Below, piece after piece: positions 8,242 to 16,378 of a DNA stretch of 64,000 nt; positions within the stretch are counted from its first letter, which is position 1, and each line of letters starts with the position of its first letter. Both the position numbers and the translations under genes were made by a program. Under the pieces are notes generated by a model, which was not told where the DNA came from, ran no database searches, and saw only the letters and a program-made list of their open reading frames with translations. The stretch spans positions 62,001-126,000 of the forward strand of contig JBJMHZ010000004.1 of NCBI GenBank assembly GCA_045807125.1, written 5' to 3'. Source of the DNA: JBJMHZ01 sp045807125 (GTDB lineage Bacteria > Actinomycetota > Actinomycetes > JAWWOL01).

Positions 8242-9807
8242 GTGGTCGAGGGTGTGGCGTTCGCCCTTGCCGCGCTCGCGCTGATCGCGGTGGCGACGCT
8301 CGTCTCCGACCGCAGCGGGCTGCCGCCCCCCGTGCTCTTGGTGCTGGCCGGCCTGGTCTACGCCGTCCTGCCCGGCCCCAACGTCTCGCTCGATCCCGAT
8401 CTCGTCCTGTTCGTGCTGCTGCCGCCGCTGCTCTTCGCGGCGGCGCTGGACGCCAGCCTGCTGGAGATCAGGGCCGCGCTGCGCCCGATCGTCTCGCTGT
8501 CGGTGCTGCTCGTCCTCGTCACCGCTCTTGCCGTCGGGGTGGTGGTGGACGCGGTCGTGCCCGGCCTGCCGTTCGCCGCTGGCGTCGCGCTCGGGGCTGC
8601 GGTGGCGCCGCCCGATCCGGTCGCCGCCCTCGCGATCGCCCGGCGGGCCGGCATCCCGCAGCGGCTCACCACCCTGATCGAGGGCGAGGGGCTGCTCAAC
8701 GACGCCACCGCGCTCACCACCTTCGAGGTGGCGATCGCCGCGGTGATCGGCGGCGGCTTCTCGGTTGGCGATGCCGCCGGCCGGTTCCTGCTCGCGGCCG
8801 TCGGCGGGGCGGCGATCGGCCTCGGCGTCGCCTGGCTCGTGCAGCTGCCGCGGCACCGGCTGCACGACCCGCTGGTGGTCAACGCGCTGTCGCTCGCCAC
8901 GCCGTACCTCGTGTTCCTGCCGGCGCAGGAGGCGCACACGAGCGGCGTCCTCGCCGTGGTGCTCGCCGGGCTCTGGCTCGGCCACCGGTCGCCGGAGCTG
9001 CTCACGGGGGAGACCCGCCTGCAGACCAGGGCGGTGTGGCGGCTGGTCAACTTCCTGCTCGAGGGCTTCGTCTTCCTGCTCATCGGCCAGCAGCTGCCGG
9101 TGGTGGCCCGCGGGCTGAAGGGCTACCCCGTGCCGACGATCGTCGCCGCGGTCGGCGGGACGGTCGGCGTGGTCCTGCTGCTGCGGCCGCTGTGGCTCAC
9201 CGTGATGTCGAGGCTGCGCGGCGGGATCACGGTGCGCAGCGGCGAGCTGTCGACCAGGGAGCTGGTCGCGCTGTCGTGGGCCGGCACCCGCGGGGTGATC
9301 ACGCTGGCCGCGGCGTTCGCCATCCCGCTGACGGCCCAGGGCCGCCCCTTCCCGGCCAGGGACCTGCTGCTGCTCTGCGCCTATGTCGTCGTCCTCGTGA
9401 CGCTGCTCGGCCAGGGGCTCACGCTCGCCCCGCTGCTGCGCCGGCTCCACCTCGGCGGCGGCCCGGCCGAGGAGGGCACCGTCATGGCGCTCGCGCGGGC
9501 GGCGGCGCTCGACGCCGCCCTGCGCCAGCTCGACGAGCTGGCGGCGGACAGCGAGCTGCCCGACGAGGTGCTCAACCGGCTGCGGCACGACGTCGAGCAG
9601 CGCCGCTCGCGGCTGAAGCGGTTCGCCGCCGCGCCCCCGCAGGACAGGGAGACGGCCGCGGCGGCCCTGACGCGGGCCCGCCGGACGATGATCGACGCGC
9701 AGCGCGAGGAGCTGCTGCGCTGGCGCGATGCCGGCCGGCTCTCCGACCACAGCATGCGCGCCCTCGAGCGCGAGCTCGACCACGCCGAGGGGCTGCTCGG
9801 CGGCTAG
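8242..9807 (+). CDS. Na+/H+ antiporter, CPA1 family
   Basis: About 521 aa with 12 or more hydrophobic segments in the first 410 residues. CPA1 exchangers swap cytosolic Na+ or K+ for protons at the membrane. Family features are GAAVAPPDPVAALAIARR (the ion-binding PDP motif), LIEGEGLLNDATALTTFEVA (the second conserved acidic motif) and GTRGVITLAAAFAIPLT. The C-terminal 110 residues are a charged helical cytosolic tail. GTG 8242 was chosen because GAGG at 8231-8234 precedes it; the open frame extends further upstream without homology. It overlaps the convergent lipoprotein gene by four bases. Confidence 0.9.
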   Translation: MVEGVAFALAALALIAVATLVSDRSGLPPPVLLVLAGLVYAVLPGPNVSLDPDLVLFVLLPPLLFAAALDASLLEIRAALRPIVSLSVLLVLVTALAVGVVVDAVVPGLPFAAGVALGAAVAPPDPVAALAIARRAGIPQRLTTLIEGEGLLNDATALTTFEVAIAAVIGGGFSVGDAAGRFLLAAVGGAAIGLGVAWLVQLPRHRLHDPLVVNALSLATPYLVFLPAQEAHTSGVLAVVLAGLWLGHRSPELLTGETRLQTRAVWRLVNFLLEGFVFLLIGQQLPVVARGLKGYPVPTIVAAVGGTVGVVLLLRPLWLTVMSRLRGGITVRSGELSTRELVALSWAGTRGVITLAAAFAIPLTAQGRPFPARDLLLLCAYVVVLVTLLGQGLTLAPLLRRLHLGGGPAEEGTVMALARAAALDAALRQLDELAADSELPDEVLNRLRHDVEQRRSRLKRFAAAPPQDRETAAAALTRARRTMIDAQREELLRWRDAGRLSDHSMRALERELDHAEGLLGG

Positions 9808-10508
9808 CCCTCGCCGGGCGTCACCCGGTCGGCCTCGAACGCCGTCCCCGCGCAGTGCGCGACGACCTCGACGCGGGACCGGTCGTCGAGGACGGGCTCC
9901 CCGGGGACGCGGTTGCCCTCGGTGCGCGCGGTGACCCGCACGCGCAGGTCGGCCTGCAGGTAGCGCTGGGCGCCCGGGCTCGCGCGGTCGACGATCAGCT
10001 CCACCGAGCGGATCGCCGAGCGCGCCCGGTCCAGCTCGACGTCGATCCACTTCCCGGCGAGCGTCACCGGCCCCGACCCGGTGCAGGCCGGGCGGCGGAG
10101 CACGCGGCGCAGCGCGGCGGGCATCCGGTCCTTCGACGCGTCCCTGGCGACGTAGACGCCGAAGTCGTTCCCGTATGCGATGGCCCATCGCGGGTCGACG
10201 CCGCGCACCGCGCTGACCTCGACGGGGTGGTCGGAGGACCCCCGCGGCTTGCCGTCGACGACGACGTCGGCGCAGCCGGGCTCGGTGGCCGTGCCGAGCG
10301 CACGCCCGACCGGCACCCGATACGCCGTCCCCGCGCCCCGGTACTCGCGGCCGGCGTACCGGAGGATCGCCGCGCAGGAAGCCCCCTCCGCGGTGGTCCC
10401 CGAGGAGGAGGAGGGGACCGAGGACGAGCAGGCGGTGGCGCCCGCGAGCAGCACCAGCCCCAGGGCGCTCCCGGCCACCGCGCCTGCGGTCCATCGCCCG
10501 GCGCCCAT
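9804..10508 (-). CDS. Putative lipoprotein of unknown function
   Basis: 234 aa. The N-terminus has basic residues, a hydrophobic core and a lipobox-like end (LVLLAGATACSSS), followed by a Ser-rich linker, which suggests a lipid-anchored extracytoplasmic protein. Three further cysteines follow, giving possible disulfides. The body (AGREYRGAGTAYRVPVG; DVVVDGKPRGSSDHPVEV) is not recognised as a named family. ATG 10506-10508 has an AGGAGG site seven bases upstream on the minus strand, which excludes the longer open frame. It is divergent from hrcA. Confidence 0.75.
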   Translation of the reverse strand: MGAGRWTAGAVAGSALGLVLLAGATACSSSVPSSSSGTTAEGASCAAILRYAGREYRGAGTAYRVPVGRALGTATEPGCADVVVDGKPRGSSDHPVEVSAVRGVDPRWAIAYGNDFGVYVARDASKDRMPAALRRVLRRPACTGSGPVTLAGKWIDVELDRARSAIRSVELIVDRASPGAQRYLQADLRVRVTARTEGNRVPGEPVLDDRSRVEVVAHCAGTAFEADRVTPGEG

Positions 10509-10631
10509 CGATCGCCTCCTGCCTCGTGGGCGGGGCGCCCACGGCTGATGCACGGCGGTAGGACGCCGGATGGCCCGGCCCGGTTCCAACGGGCGGTGCC
10601 GCGCGGGGCTGCGCGGCGGCGCGCGCCGACC

Positions 10632-10637
10632 TATGAT
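10632..10637 (+). promoter_or_regulatory. -10 box TATGAT of the hrcA promoter
   Basis: TATGAT directly abuts the left arm of the CIRCE inverted repeat, so the transcript would start within the operator. No good -35 is visible. Confidence 0.6.
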
Positions 10638-10663
10638 TGGCACTCAGAACCGCGGAGTGCCAG
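10637..10663 (+). promoter_or_regulatory. CIRCE operator (HrcA binding site)
   Basis: TTGGCACTC, nine bases, then GAGTGCCAG. This matches the CIRCE consensus TTAGCACTC-N9-GAGTGCTAA, with arms complementary at eight of nine positions. It indicates autorepression of hrcA-dnaJ by HrcA with GroEL-dependent heat induction. Confidence 0.9.
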
Positions 10664-10705
10664 GCAGCCACCTGGCGCGCGGAGACGGCGGAGCGCCAGG
10701 CAGCC
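10653..10705 (+). repeat. 17-bp direct repeat in the hrcA leader
   Basis: CGGAGTGCCAGGCAGCC (10653-10669) recurs as CGGAGCGCCAGGCAGCC (10689-10705), one mismatch, with a 36-bp period. The first copy contains the right arm of CIRCE. Confidence 0.8.
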
Positions 10706-10731
10706 GCGAACCACCGCTGAAGGAGGCGCGC

Positions 10732-11748
10732 GTGCTCGACGACCGGAAGCTCGACGTGCTGCGCGCGATCGTCGAGGACTACGTCTCGACCCACGAGCCG
10801 GTCGGTTCCAAGGCGCTGGTCGAGCGGCACAACCTCGGGGTGTCGCCGGCCACGATCCGCAACGACATGGCCGCCCTCGAGGAGGAGGGCTACATCGCCC
10901 AGCCGCACACGAGTGCCGGGCGGGTGCCGACCGACAAGGGCTACCGCCTGTTCGTCGACAAGCTGTCGAGCATCAAGCCGCTGTCGCCCGCCGAGCGGCG
11001 CGCGATCCAGACCTTCCTCGAGGGCGCGGTCGACCTCGACGACGTGGTGCGGCGCACCGTGCGCCTGCTCGCGCAGCTCACCCGCCAGGTCGCCGTCGTG
11101 CAGTACCCGCGGCTGTCCCGCTCGGCCGTGCGCCACGTCGAGATCGTGCAGCTCACGCCCAGCCGGCTGCTGCTCGTGCTGATCACCGACACCGGCCGGG
11201 TGGAGCAGCGGGTGGTGGAGCTGCCCGGCGTGGTCGACGACCGCGACGTCGCCGAGATCCGCGCCCGGCTCAACGCGGCCATGAACGGCCAGGTCCTCAC
11301 CGACGCCGGCTCGATCGTCGCCGAGCTGCCCGACCAGGTGGCGGCCGAGCACCGGCCGGTCTTCAACGTGGTCGTCTCCACGGTGCTGGAGACGCTGGTC
11401 GAGAAGCCGGACGACCGGGTCGCCCTGGCCGGCACCGCCAACCTGACGAGGACGGCCGTCGACTTCCCGTTCAGCATCCGGCCGGTCCTCGAGGCGCTCG
11501 AGGAGCAGGTCACGCTGCTGAAGCTGCTCGGCGAGGCGTTCGACCCGATGACGGTCAACGTGCGGATCGGCGAGGAGAACCCGGAGGGCCTGCACAGCAC
11601 GTCGGTGATCTCGACCGCGTACGGGGCGGAGGGCCGGCCGTTCGCCAGCCTGGCCGTCCTCGGGCCGACCCGCATGGACTACCCCGGCACCATCGGGGCG
11701 GTGCGAGCCGTGGCACGCTACGTCGGCCGCATCCTCGCCGACGGCTAG
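10732..11748 (+). CDS. hrcA: Heat-inducible transcription repressor HrcA
   Basis: 338 aa, the usual HrcA length. It represses class I heat-shock genes by binding CIRCE. The N-terminal winged helix covers LDVLRAIVEDYVSTHEPVGSKAL to TIRNDMAALEEEGYIAQPHTSAGRVPT (residues about 5-70), followed by the GAF-like dimerisation and effector domain. GTG 10732 follows AAGGAGG at 10720-10726; the longer open frame upstream would run through CIRCE. dnaJ starts 39 bp downstream, so the two form an operon. Confidence 0.96.
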   Translation: MLDDRKLDVLRAIVEDYVSTHEPVGSKALVERHNLGVSPATIRNDMAALEEEGYIAQPHTSAGRVPTDKGYRLFVDKLSSIKPLSPAERRAIQTFLEGAVDLDDVVRRTVRLLAQLTRQVAVVQYPRLSRSAVRHVEIVQLTPSRLLLVLITDTGRVEQRVVELPGVVDDRDVAEIRARLNAAMNGQVLTDAGSIVAELPDQVAAEHRPVFNVVVSTVLETLVEKPDDRVALAGTANLTRTAVDFPFSIRPVLEALEEQVTLLKLLGEAFDPMTVNVRIGEENPEGLHSTSVISTAYGAEGRPFASLAVLGPTRMDYPGTIGAVRAVARYVGRILADG

Positions 11749-11787
11749 CCGACACGCACGAGGGCCAGAAGGGGCAGACGCGACACC

Positions 11788-12909
11788 GTGCCGACGACCG
11801 ACTACTACGAGCTGCTCGGCGTGCGCCGTGACGCGTCCTCCGAGGAGATCAAGCGCGCCTACCGCCGGCTCGCGCGCCAGTACCACCCCGACGTCAACCC
11901 CGATCCGGGGGCGCAGGAGCAGTTCAAGGAGATCGGGCGGGCGTACGAGGTGCTCTCCGACCCGGAGAAGCGCGAGATCTACGACCTCGGCGGCGACCCG
12001 TTCGCCCAGGGCGGCGTGGGCGCCGGCGGCCCGTTCGGCTTCGGGCTCGGCGACCTGATGGACGCGTTCTTCGGCGGTACGGGCGCGCGCGGCCCGCGCA
12101 CCCGCGTCCGCCAGGGCGCCGACGCGCTGATCCACGTCGACCTCGACCTGGCCGAGACGGCCTTCGGCGTCGAGAAGGACCTCGCGGTGGAGACCGCCGT
12201 CGTCTGCTCGACCTGCACGGGGGCCGGCACCGCGGCGGGCACGCACCCCGACACCTGCGGCACCTGCCGGGGCCGCGGCGAGGTGCAGAGCGTGCAGCGG
12301 TCCTTCCTCGGGCAGGTCATGACCAGCCGCCCGTGCCCGGAGTGCCGCGGCACCGGCCAGATCATCAGGCACCCGTGCCCGGAGTGCGCGGGGGAGGGCC
12401 GGGTGCGGGCCCGCCGGACGATCGCCGTCAAGATCCCGGCCGGCGTCGAGGACGGCATGCGCATCCGCCTGGCCGGGCAGGGCGAGGTCGGCCCCGGCGG
12501 CGGACCGCCCGGCGATCTCTACATCGAGGTGCGCGAGCGCGAGCACCCGGTCTTCACCAGGGAGGGCGACCACCTGCACTGCCGGGTCACCCTGCCGATG
12601 ACCGCTGCCGCGCTCGGCACGTCGCTCAAGCTGCAGACCCTCGACGGCGAGGAGCAGATCGAGATCAGGGCAGGCACCCAGCCGGGCACCGTGCACGCGC
12701 TGCGCGGGCGCGGGGTGCCGCACCTGCGCGGCGTCGGCAGGGGCGATCTGCACGTGCACGTCGAGGTCGTCACGCCGACCCGCCTCGACGGCGAGCAGGA
12801 GCGGCTGATGCGCCAGCTCGCGAAGCTGCGCGACGAGGAGCACCCCGAGGTGGTCGGCGTCAACGGCCAGGGGCTGTTCAGCCGGCTCCGCGACGCCTTC
12901 CGGCAGTGA
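11788..12909 (+). CDS. dnaJ: Molecular chaperone DnaJ
   Basis: 373-aa type I Hsp40 that stimulates DnaK ATPase and delivers substrates. The J domain carries the HPD motif at residues 33-35. A Gly/Phe-rich linker (GGVGAGGPFGFGLGDLM) follows, then the zinc-binding region with four CxxCxGxG repeats (CSTCTGAG, CGTCRGRG, CPECRGTG, CPECAGEG) and the C-terminal substrate-binding beta domains. The start is GTG 11788. It is the second gene of the CIRCE-controlled unit and overlaps rsmE by the GTGA junction. Confidence 0.97.
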   Translation: MPTTDYYELLGVRRDASSEEIKRAYRRLARQYHPDVNPDPGAQEQFKEIGRAYEVLSDPEKREIYDLGGDPFAQGGVGAGGPFGFGLGDLMDAFFGGTGARGPRTRVRQGADALIHVDLDLAETAFGVEKDLAVETAVVCSTCTGAGTAAGTHPDTCGTCRGRGEVQSVQRSFLGQVMTSRPCPECRGTGQIIRHPCPECAGEGRVRARRTIAVKIPAGVEDGMRIRLAGQGEVGPGGGPPGDLYIEVREREHPVFTREGDHLHCRVTLPMTAAALGTSLKLQTLDGEEQIEIRAGTQPGTVHALRGRGVPHLRGVGRGDLHVHVEVVTPTRLDGEQERLMRQLAKLRDEEHPEVVGVNGQGLFSRLRDAFRQ

Positions 12910-13643
12910 CGGCGGCGCTCTTCCTCGCCGAGGCCGGGCAGCTGGGCCACGACCGGATCGTCCTCGCCGGGGCCGAGGGCCACCACGCCGCCAGGGTGCG
13001 CCGGGTGCGTCCTGGCGAGCCGGTCGACCTCACCGACGGCAGGGGGCACGTCGCCGAGTGCCTCGTCGCGGCGGTCGACGGCGACACCGTCACCCTCGAC
13101 GTACGGGGCCGGCGCGACGTGCCGCCGCCACGTCCGCGGATCGTCGTCGTCCAGGCCCTCCCCAAGGGCGACCGGGGCGAGCTGGCCGTCGAGATGCTCA
13201 CCGAGGTCGGCGCCGACGTCATCGTGCCGTGGCCGGCCGCCCGCTGCGTGGTCGAGTGGCGGGGCGAGCGGGGCGGCCGCGCGCTCGAGAGGTGGCGGGC
13301 GCACGCGCGCGAGTCGGCGAAGCAGGCCCGCCGGCCGTGGCTGCCGGAGGTGCGCGAGCCCGCCTCGACGACGGCGGTGGCCGAGCTGCTCCGCGGCTGC
13401 GCGCTCGGCGTCGTCCTGCACGAGTCGGCGACCGCGCGGCTCGCCGCGCTGGCGATGCCGGTGGACGGCGACGTGGGGCTCGTGGTCGGCCCCGAGGGCG
13501 GCATCACCGACGACGAGCTCTCGCTCCTGATCGCAGCCGGCGGGCTGGCCTGCCGGCTGGGCGACACCGTCCTGCGCTCCTCGACGGCCGGGGTCGCGGC
13601 CGCTGCGGCGGTGCTCAGTCACACCGTCCGTTGGCACCAGTAA
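12906..13643 (+). CDS. rsmE: 16S rRNA (uracil1498-N3)-methyltransferase RsmE
   Basis: 245 aa. SPOUT-class enzyme that uses SAM to methylate U1498 in the decoding region of 16S rRNA. The N-terminal PUA-like domain includes LAGAEGHHAARVRRVRPGEPV. The trefoil-knot SAM site is formed by LVVGPEGGITDDEL and LGDTVLRSSTA. GTG 12906 overlaps the dnaJ stop (GTGA), implying translational coupling and possible heat induction with dnaJ. Confidence 0.95.
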   Translation: MTAALFLAEAGQLGHDRIVLAGAEGHHAARVRRVRPGEPVDLTDGRGHVAECLVAAVDGDTVTLDVRGRRDVPPPRPRIVVVQALPKGDRGELAVEMLTEVGADVIVPWPAARCVVEWRGERGGRALERWRAHARESAKQARRPWLPEVREPASTTAVAELLRGCALGVVLHESATARLAALAMPVDGDVGLVVGPEGGITDDELSLLIAAGGLACRLGDTVLRSSTAGVAAAAAVLSHTVRWHQ

Positions 13644-13662
13644 ACCGATTCGGCACGCTCTA

Positions 13663-13691
13663 TTGACTCCCGCGCGCCGGTCGGTGAATAG
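13663..13691 (+). promoter_or_regulatory. Putative promoter (TTGACT-N17-GAATAG)
   Basis: TTGACT at 13663-13668 and GAATAG at 13686-13691 are separated by 17 bases, 45 bp before the small ORF at 13737. Confidence 0.4.
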
Positions 13692-13736
13692 TGGCACCTG
13701 GCGTTGGATCAACTGATGAATTACGCGGGGGGAGCG

Positions 13737-13874
13737 ATGACGATGCAGCTCAGCGACCGTCCGATCGCCGTCACCGCGGTCCGCGCCGCTCGCCAGCTTG
13801 GACCGTCACCGGATGTTGCCCTCAGGGGGGACGGCGCATCCGTGACGGCCCGGTCGGCTCGGGTGCCGATCTGA
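13737..13874 (+). CDS. Possible 45-aa small protein
   Basis: An ATG-initiated frame that starts MTMQLSDRPIAVTAV and ends ARSARVPI. It is preceded by a G-rich purine ribosome site (GGGGGGAG, 13727-13734) and a promoter-like pair. The first half uses strongly GC-ending codons, the second half less so. There is no signal peptide, membrane segment or known domain. It sits between rsmE and a terminator-like hairpin. It may be a real small protein or a translated leader; support is limited to its context. Confidence 0.35.
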   Translation: MTMQLSDRPIAVTAVRAARQLGPSPDVALRGDGASVTARSARVPI

Positions 13875-13897
13875 GGATCCGCCCGTAGCCGGCCGCC

Positions 13898-13935
13898 CGC
13901 CGCCGCCCCCGTGCTTGATGCCGGGGGCGGCGGCG
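13898..13935. terminator. Bidirectional terminator-like hairpin
   Basis: Perfect 14-bp inverted repeat (CGCCGCCGCCCCCG at 13898-13911, its complement at 13922-13935) with a 10-base loop. It lies between convergent rsmE/small ORF and the propeller gene. No T-tract, as is common in actinobacteria. Confidence 0.65.
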
Positions 13936-13941
13936 CGCTCG

Positions 13942-15717
13942 TCACCAGGTGGCGCCGGTCGCAGCGGTCGGCAGCAGGTGCGCGGTCCCGTTGTCTACCC
14001 GGTAGACCTGTCCGCTCGGCGTGCTCACCAGCGCGGCGTACGCGTCAGGCGTGATGTCGGCCGTCGCGGCCTCCGGGCTGCCGGCGCCCGCCGGCAGGGT
14101 GAAGGTCGACACGTGCCGCACCTGCGTGCCGTCGTACTGCACGAGCTCGTAGTGGCTCGCGTCGGCCGTCCGGACGTAGTAGAGGTTGCCGGCCGCGTCG
14201 TACGACGGGCCCTCCGTGCGCATCGTCCCGGGCACCGCGACGCCGTCGTCGATCGAGGCGGCGCTTGCCGCGTCGTAGGTCCGCAGGCCCCAGCCGGTGC
14301 CGGTGCGCACCTCGGCGGTGAAGTGCCTGCCGTCGGGCGCCCAGGCGAGCTGCTCGACCAGCGGCGGCGTGGCGTCGGCGTGGAAGCCGCCGCCGTGGCC
14401 GTTGGTCGAATCCTGCCAGTGCACGTCCTGCGCGCCGTTGGTGCTCACGACGTACGCCAGGCGCTCCGCCTCGTTGCCGCCGATGGCGAACGCGGTCACG
14501 TTGCCCTGCCCGCTGACCACCGGCTGCTCGGCGCCGCCTTGGATCGGTACGCGCAGCAGGCTCCCGGTGCCGGCGTCCTCGCGGATGAAGTAGACCCACC
14601 TGCCGTCGGCGCTGAGCTGGGGCGAGCGCACGGTGCCGGAGTGCGGCGCGGTGACGTAGCGCCCGAAGCCGCCGAGCTTCGAGTAGTACAGGGTGATCCG
14701 GTCGTTCGACACCGCGAGGAAGAACGGTGGGTACTGCTGGCCGCTCGTCGGGGTGGTCGTGGCGCCGGTGAAGCGCACCGGGGTGACGACGAGCCGGGTG
14801 AGCGTGCTGCGGCCCGATGCGCCCTGGATGTCGGCGACGACGACGTAGCCGTTGGACGTCTGCGGCGCCGGGAACGTGAGGCCGGCCTGCTGCGCGCCGC
14901 CGCCGACGACGGCGTGCCCGCTCGCCAGCCGTGCCTGGCCGTCCCAGACGCTCGCGTACACGTCCTCCTCGACGCCGCCGTCGAGGGTGTAGTGGACGGT
15001 CAGCGGCGAGCCGACGGCAGCGCCGGCGGCCGGGGAGTCGATGCGCGCGCCGGCGGTGCTGACCCCGGTGACCTCCCACGGCGCCTGGTCACCGGTGCCC
15101 CAGCGCATGAGGCGCACGACGGCGAGCTCGTGCGGGCGCCCGTCGCCGGTGGTCGTGGTGGCGATCCGGACGGCCGCTCCGCCGCCCGCGACGGGCTCGA
15201 GGCCCAGCACCTTCAGCTGCTGCTGGGGGAGCTTCAGGCTGTCGACGAACGCCTGGGCGGTGTACTTGGCGTCGAGGTGCCACGGGCTCTGCCCGCCGGA
15301 GGCGTACTGCTGCTGCCAGAGCTGCACCTGCGCGTACGAGGTGAACGGCCACACCGGCGTGGTGGGCGTGCCGGCGACCGTCGCGGTCGACCCGGACGGC
15401 GTGGGCGTGGGGCCCTGCGTCGTCGTCAGCGAGGGCCCGGGCTGAGTGGGTCCGCCCGAGGGGCCGCCGTTCGCGACTCCGGAGCGCAGCTCGTCCTTGC
15501 CGGACAGCGCGGTGTAGGTGCCGAACGCGATGCCCGTCAGCGCGGCGGCGGCGCCGAGCGCCGCAGCCGGCATGAGCCACCGCACCCGGCTGCGCCGGCG
15601 CTCGACCCGCTCGCGGATGCGAGTCAGGCCGTCCCCGGCCGGCTGGACGGTATCGGCCTCCGCCTTCAGGACGCGGCCCAGCAGGTCGCCGTGCGGGTCG
15701 TCGTAGGGCGAGTTCAT
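13942..15717 (-). CDS. Membrane-anchored sigma-factor partner with Gmad2/Ig-like and beta-propeller regions
   Basis: 591 aa. A cytosolic, highly charged N-terminus of about 45 residues (LTRIRERVERRRSRVRW) precedes one membrane helix at about 48-69 and a Thr/Pro/Ser linker. Outside follow an Ig-like Gmad2-type domain (RIDSPAAGAAVGSPLTVHYTLDGG) and a TolB-like propeller (SPQLSADGRWVYFIRED; AWAPDGRHFTAEVRTG). ATG 15717 overlaps the sigma-factor stop (ATGA), so the two are translationally coupled. The layout suggests an anti-sigma-like sensor whose short cytosolic tail would bind the sigma factor. That role is inference from position and topology. Confidence 0.75.
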   Translation of the reverse strand: MNSPYDDPHGDLLGRVLKAEADTVQPAGDGLTRIRERVERRRSRVRWLMPAAALGAAAALTGIAFGTYTALSGKDELRSGVANGGPSGGPTQPGPSLTTTQGPTPTPSGSTATVAGTPTTPVWPFTSYAQVQLWQQQYASGGQSPWHLDAKYTAQAFVDSLKLPQQQLKVLGLEPVAGGGAAVRIATTTTGDGRPHELAVVRLMRWGTGDQAPWEVTGVSTAGARIDSPAAGAAVGSPLTVHYTLDGGVEEDVYASVWDGQARLASGHAVVGGGAQQAGLTFPAPQTSNGYVVVADIQGASGRSTLTRLVVTPVRFTGATTTPTSGQQYPPFFLAVSNDRITLYYSKLGGFGRYVTAPHSGTVRSPQLSADGRWVYFIREDAGTGSLLRVPIQGGAEQPVVSGQGNVTAFAIGGNEAERLAYVVSTNGAQDVHWQDSTNGHGGGFHADATPPLVEQLAWAPDGRHFTAEVRTGTGWGLRTYDAASAASIDDGVAVPGTMRTEGPSYDAAGNLYYVRTADASHYELVQYDGTQVRHVSTFTLPAGAGSPEAATADITPDAYAALVSTPSGQVYRVDNGTAHLLPTAATGATW

Positions 15718-16259
15718 GACAGCTGCTCCAGGTTCGAACGAAGCGCGGCCATGCCGCGCGATGCGTGGCTCTTGACCGCGCCTTGGCTGATGCCGAGCGT
15801 CTCGGCGATCTGCGCCTCCGACAGGTCGCCGTAGTAGCGCAGCACGAGGACCTCGCGCTGGCGCTGCGGCAGGCCCCGCAGGGCGTCGATGACCGACCGG
15901 CGCTCGAGGGCGCCCATGGCGCCGTACTCCGCGCTCGGGGCGTCCGGGGCCGGCTTGGGGGCGTACTTGGCCTCCACCTTGCGGTGGCGCAGCCCCGACC
16001 TCGACCGGTTGACCACGGTCTGCCGGAGGTAGGCCTCGGCCTTGTCGGGGTCGCGCAGGCGCCGCCACGCGCCGTGCATGGCGACGAAGGCGTCCTGGAC
16101 GACCTCCTCCGCCGCGCCGGGGTCGTGCAGCAGGAAGGTCGACAGGCGCACGAGATGGCGGTAGTGCGCGGAGTACAGAGCGGTCAGCGCCTGGTCGGCG
16201 TCGGTCCATGACAGACCGGCCGGCTCACGACCCCCTCTGACCGCCACGGCTTCGATCAT
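15714..16259 (-). CDS. ECF RNA polymerase sigma factor (SigE/SigL-like)
   Basis: About 181 aa. Region 2 is ALYSAHYRHLVRLSTFLLHDPGAAEEVVQDAFVAMHGAWRRLRDPDKAEAYLRQTVVNRSR, cut here by the family's linker, and region 4 is LPQRQREVLVLRYYGDLSEAQIAETLGISQGAVKSHASRGMAAL. It would direct RNA polymerase to a small regulon, probably in the envelope-stress class. ATG 16257-16259 was chosen; a GTG six codons upstream is possible. It is followed, with ATGA overlap, by a membrane protein that probably controls it. Confidence 0.92.
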   Translation of the reverse strand: MIEAVAVRGGREPAGLSWTDADQALTALYSAHYRHLVRLSTFLLHDPGAAEEVVQDAFVAMHGAWRRLRDPDKAEAYLRQTVVNRSRSGLRHRKVEAKYAPKPAPDAPSAEYGAMGALERRSVIDALRGLPQRQREVLVLRYYGDLSEAQIAETLGISQGAVKSHASRGMAALRSNLEQLS

Positions 16260-16316
16260 GCCCGGTACGACGCGCACCCGGGCAGGCTGGTTTACCGTGT
16301 CGCCGAAAACGTCGCC

Positions 16317-16370
16317 GTGGATCTCGGTGGATCTCGGTGGATCTCGGTGGATCTCGGTGGATCTCGGAGG
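16317..16370 (+). repeat. 10-bp tandem repeat array directly before the HIT gene
   Basis: Five tandem copies of ATCTCGGTGG (16321-16370) plus a partial GTGG at 16317. The last copy is changed to ATCTCGGAGG and supplies the ribosome-binding site of the gene starting at 16379. The first four copies are identical. Confidence 0.95.
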
Positions 16371-16378
16371 AGCAGTCG

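Noticed and set aside
8140..12843. Minus-strand open frame of 1567 codons across the antiporter, hrcA and dnaJ
   Set aside because: The sense genes are certain; the frame is an Arg/Gly/Ala-rich composition artefact without domains.
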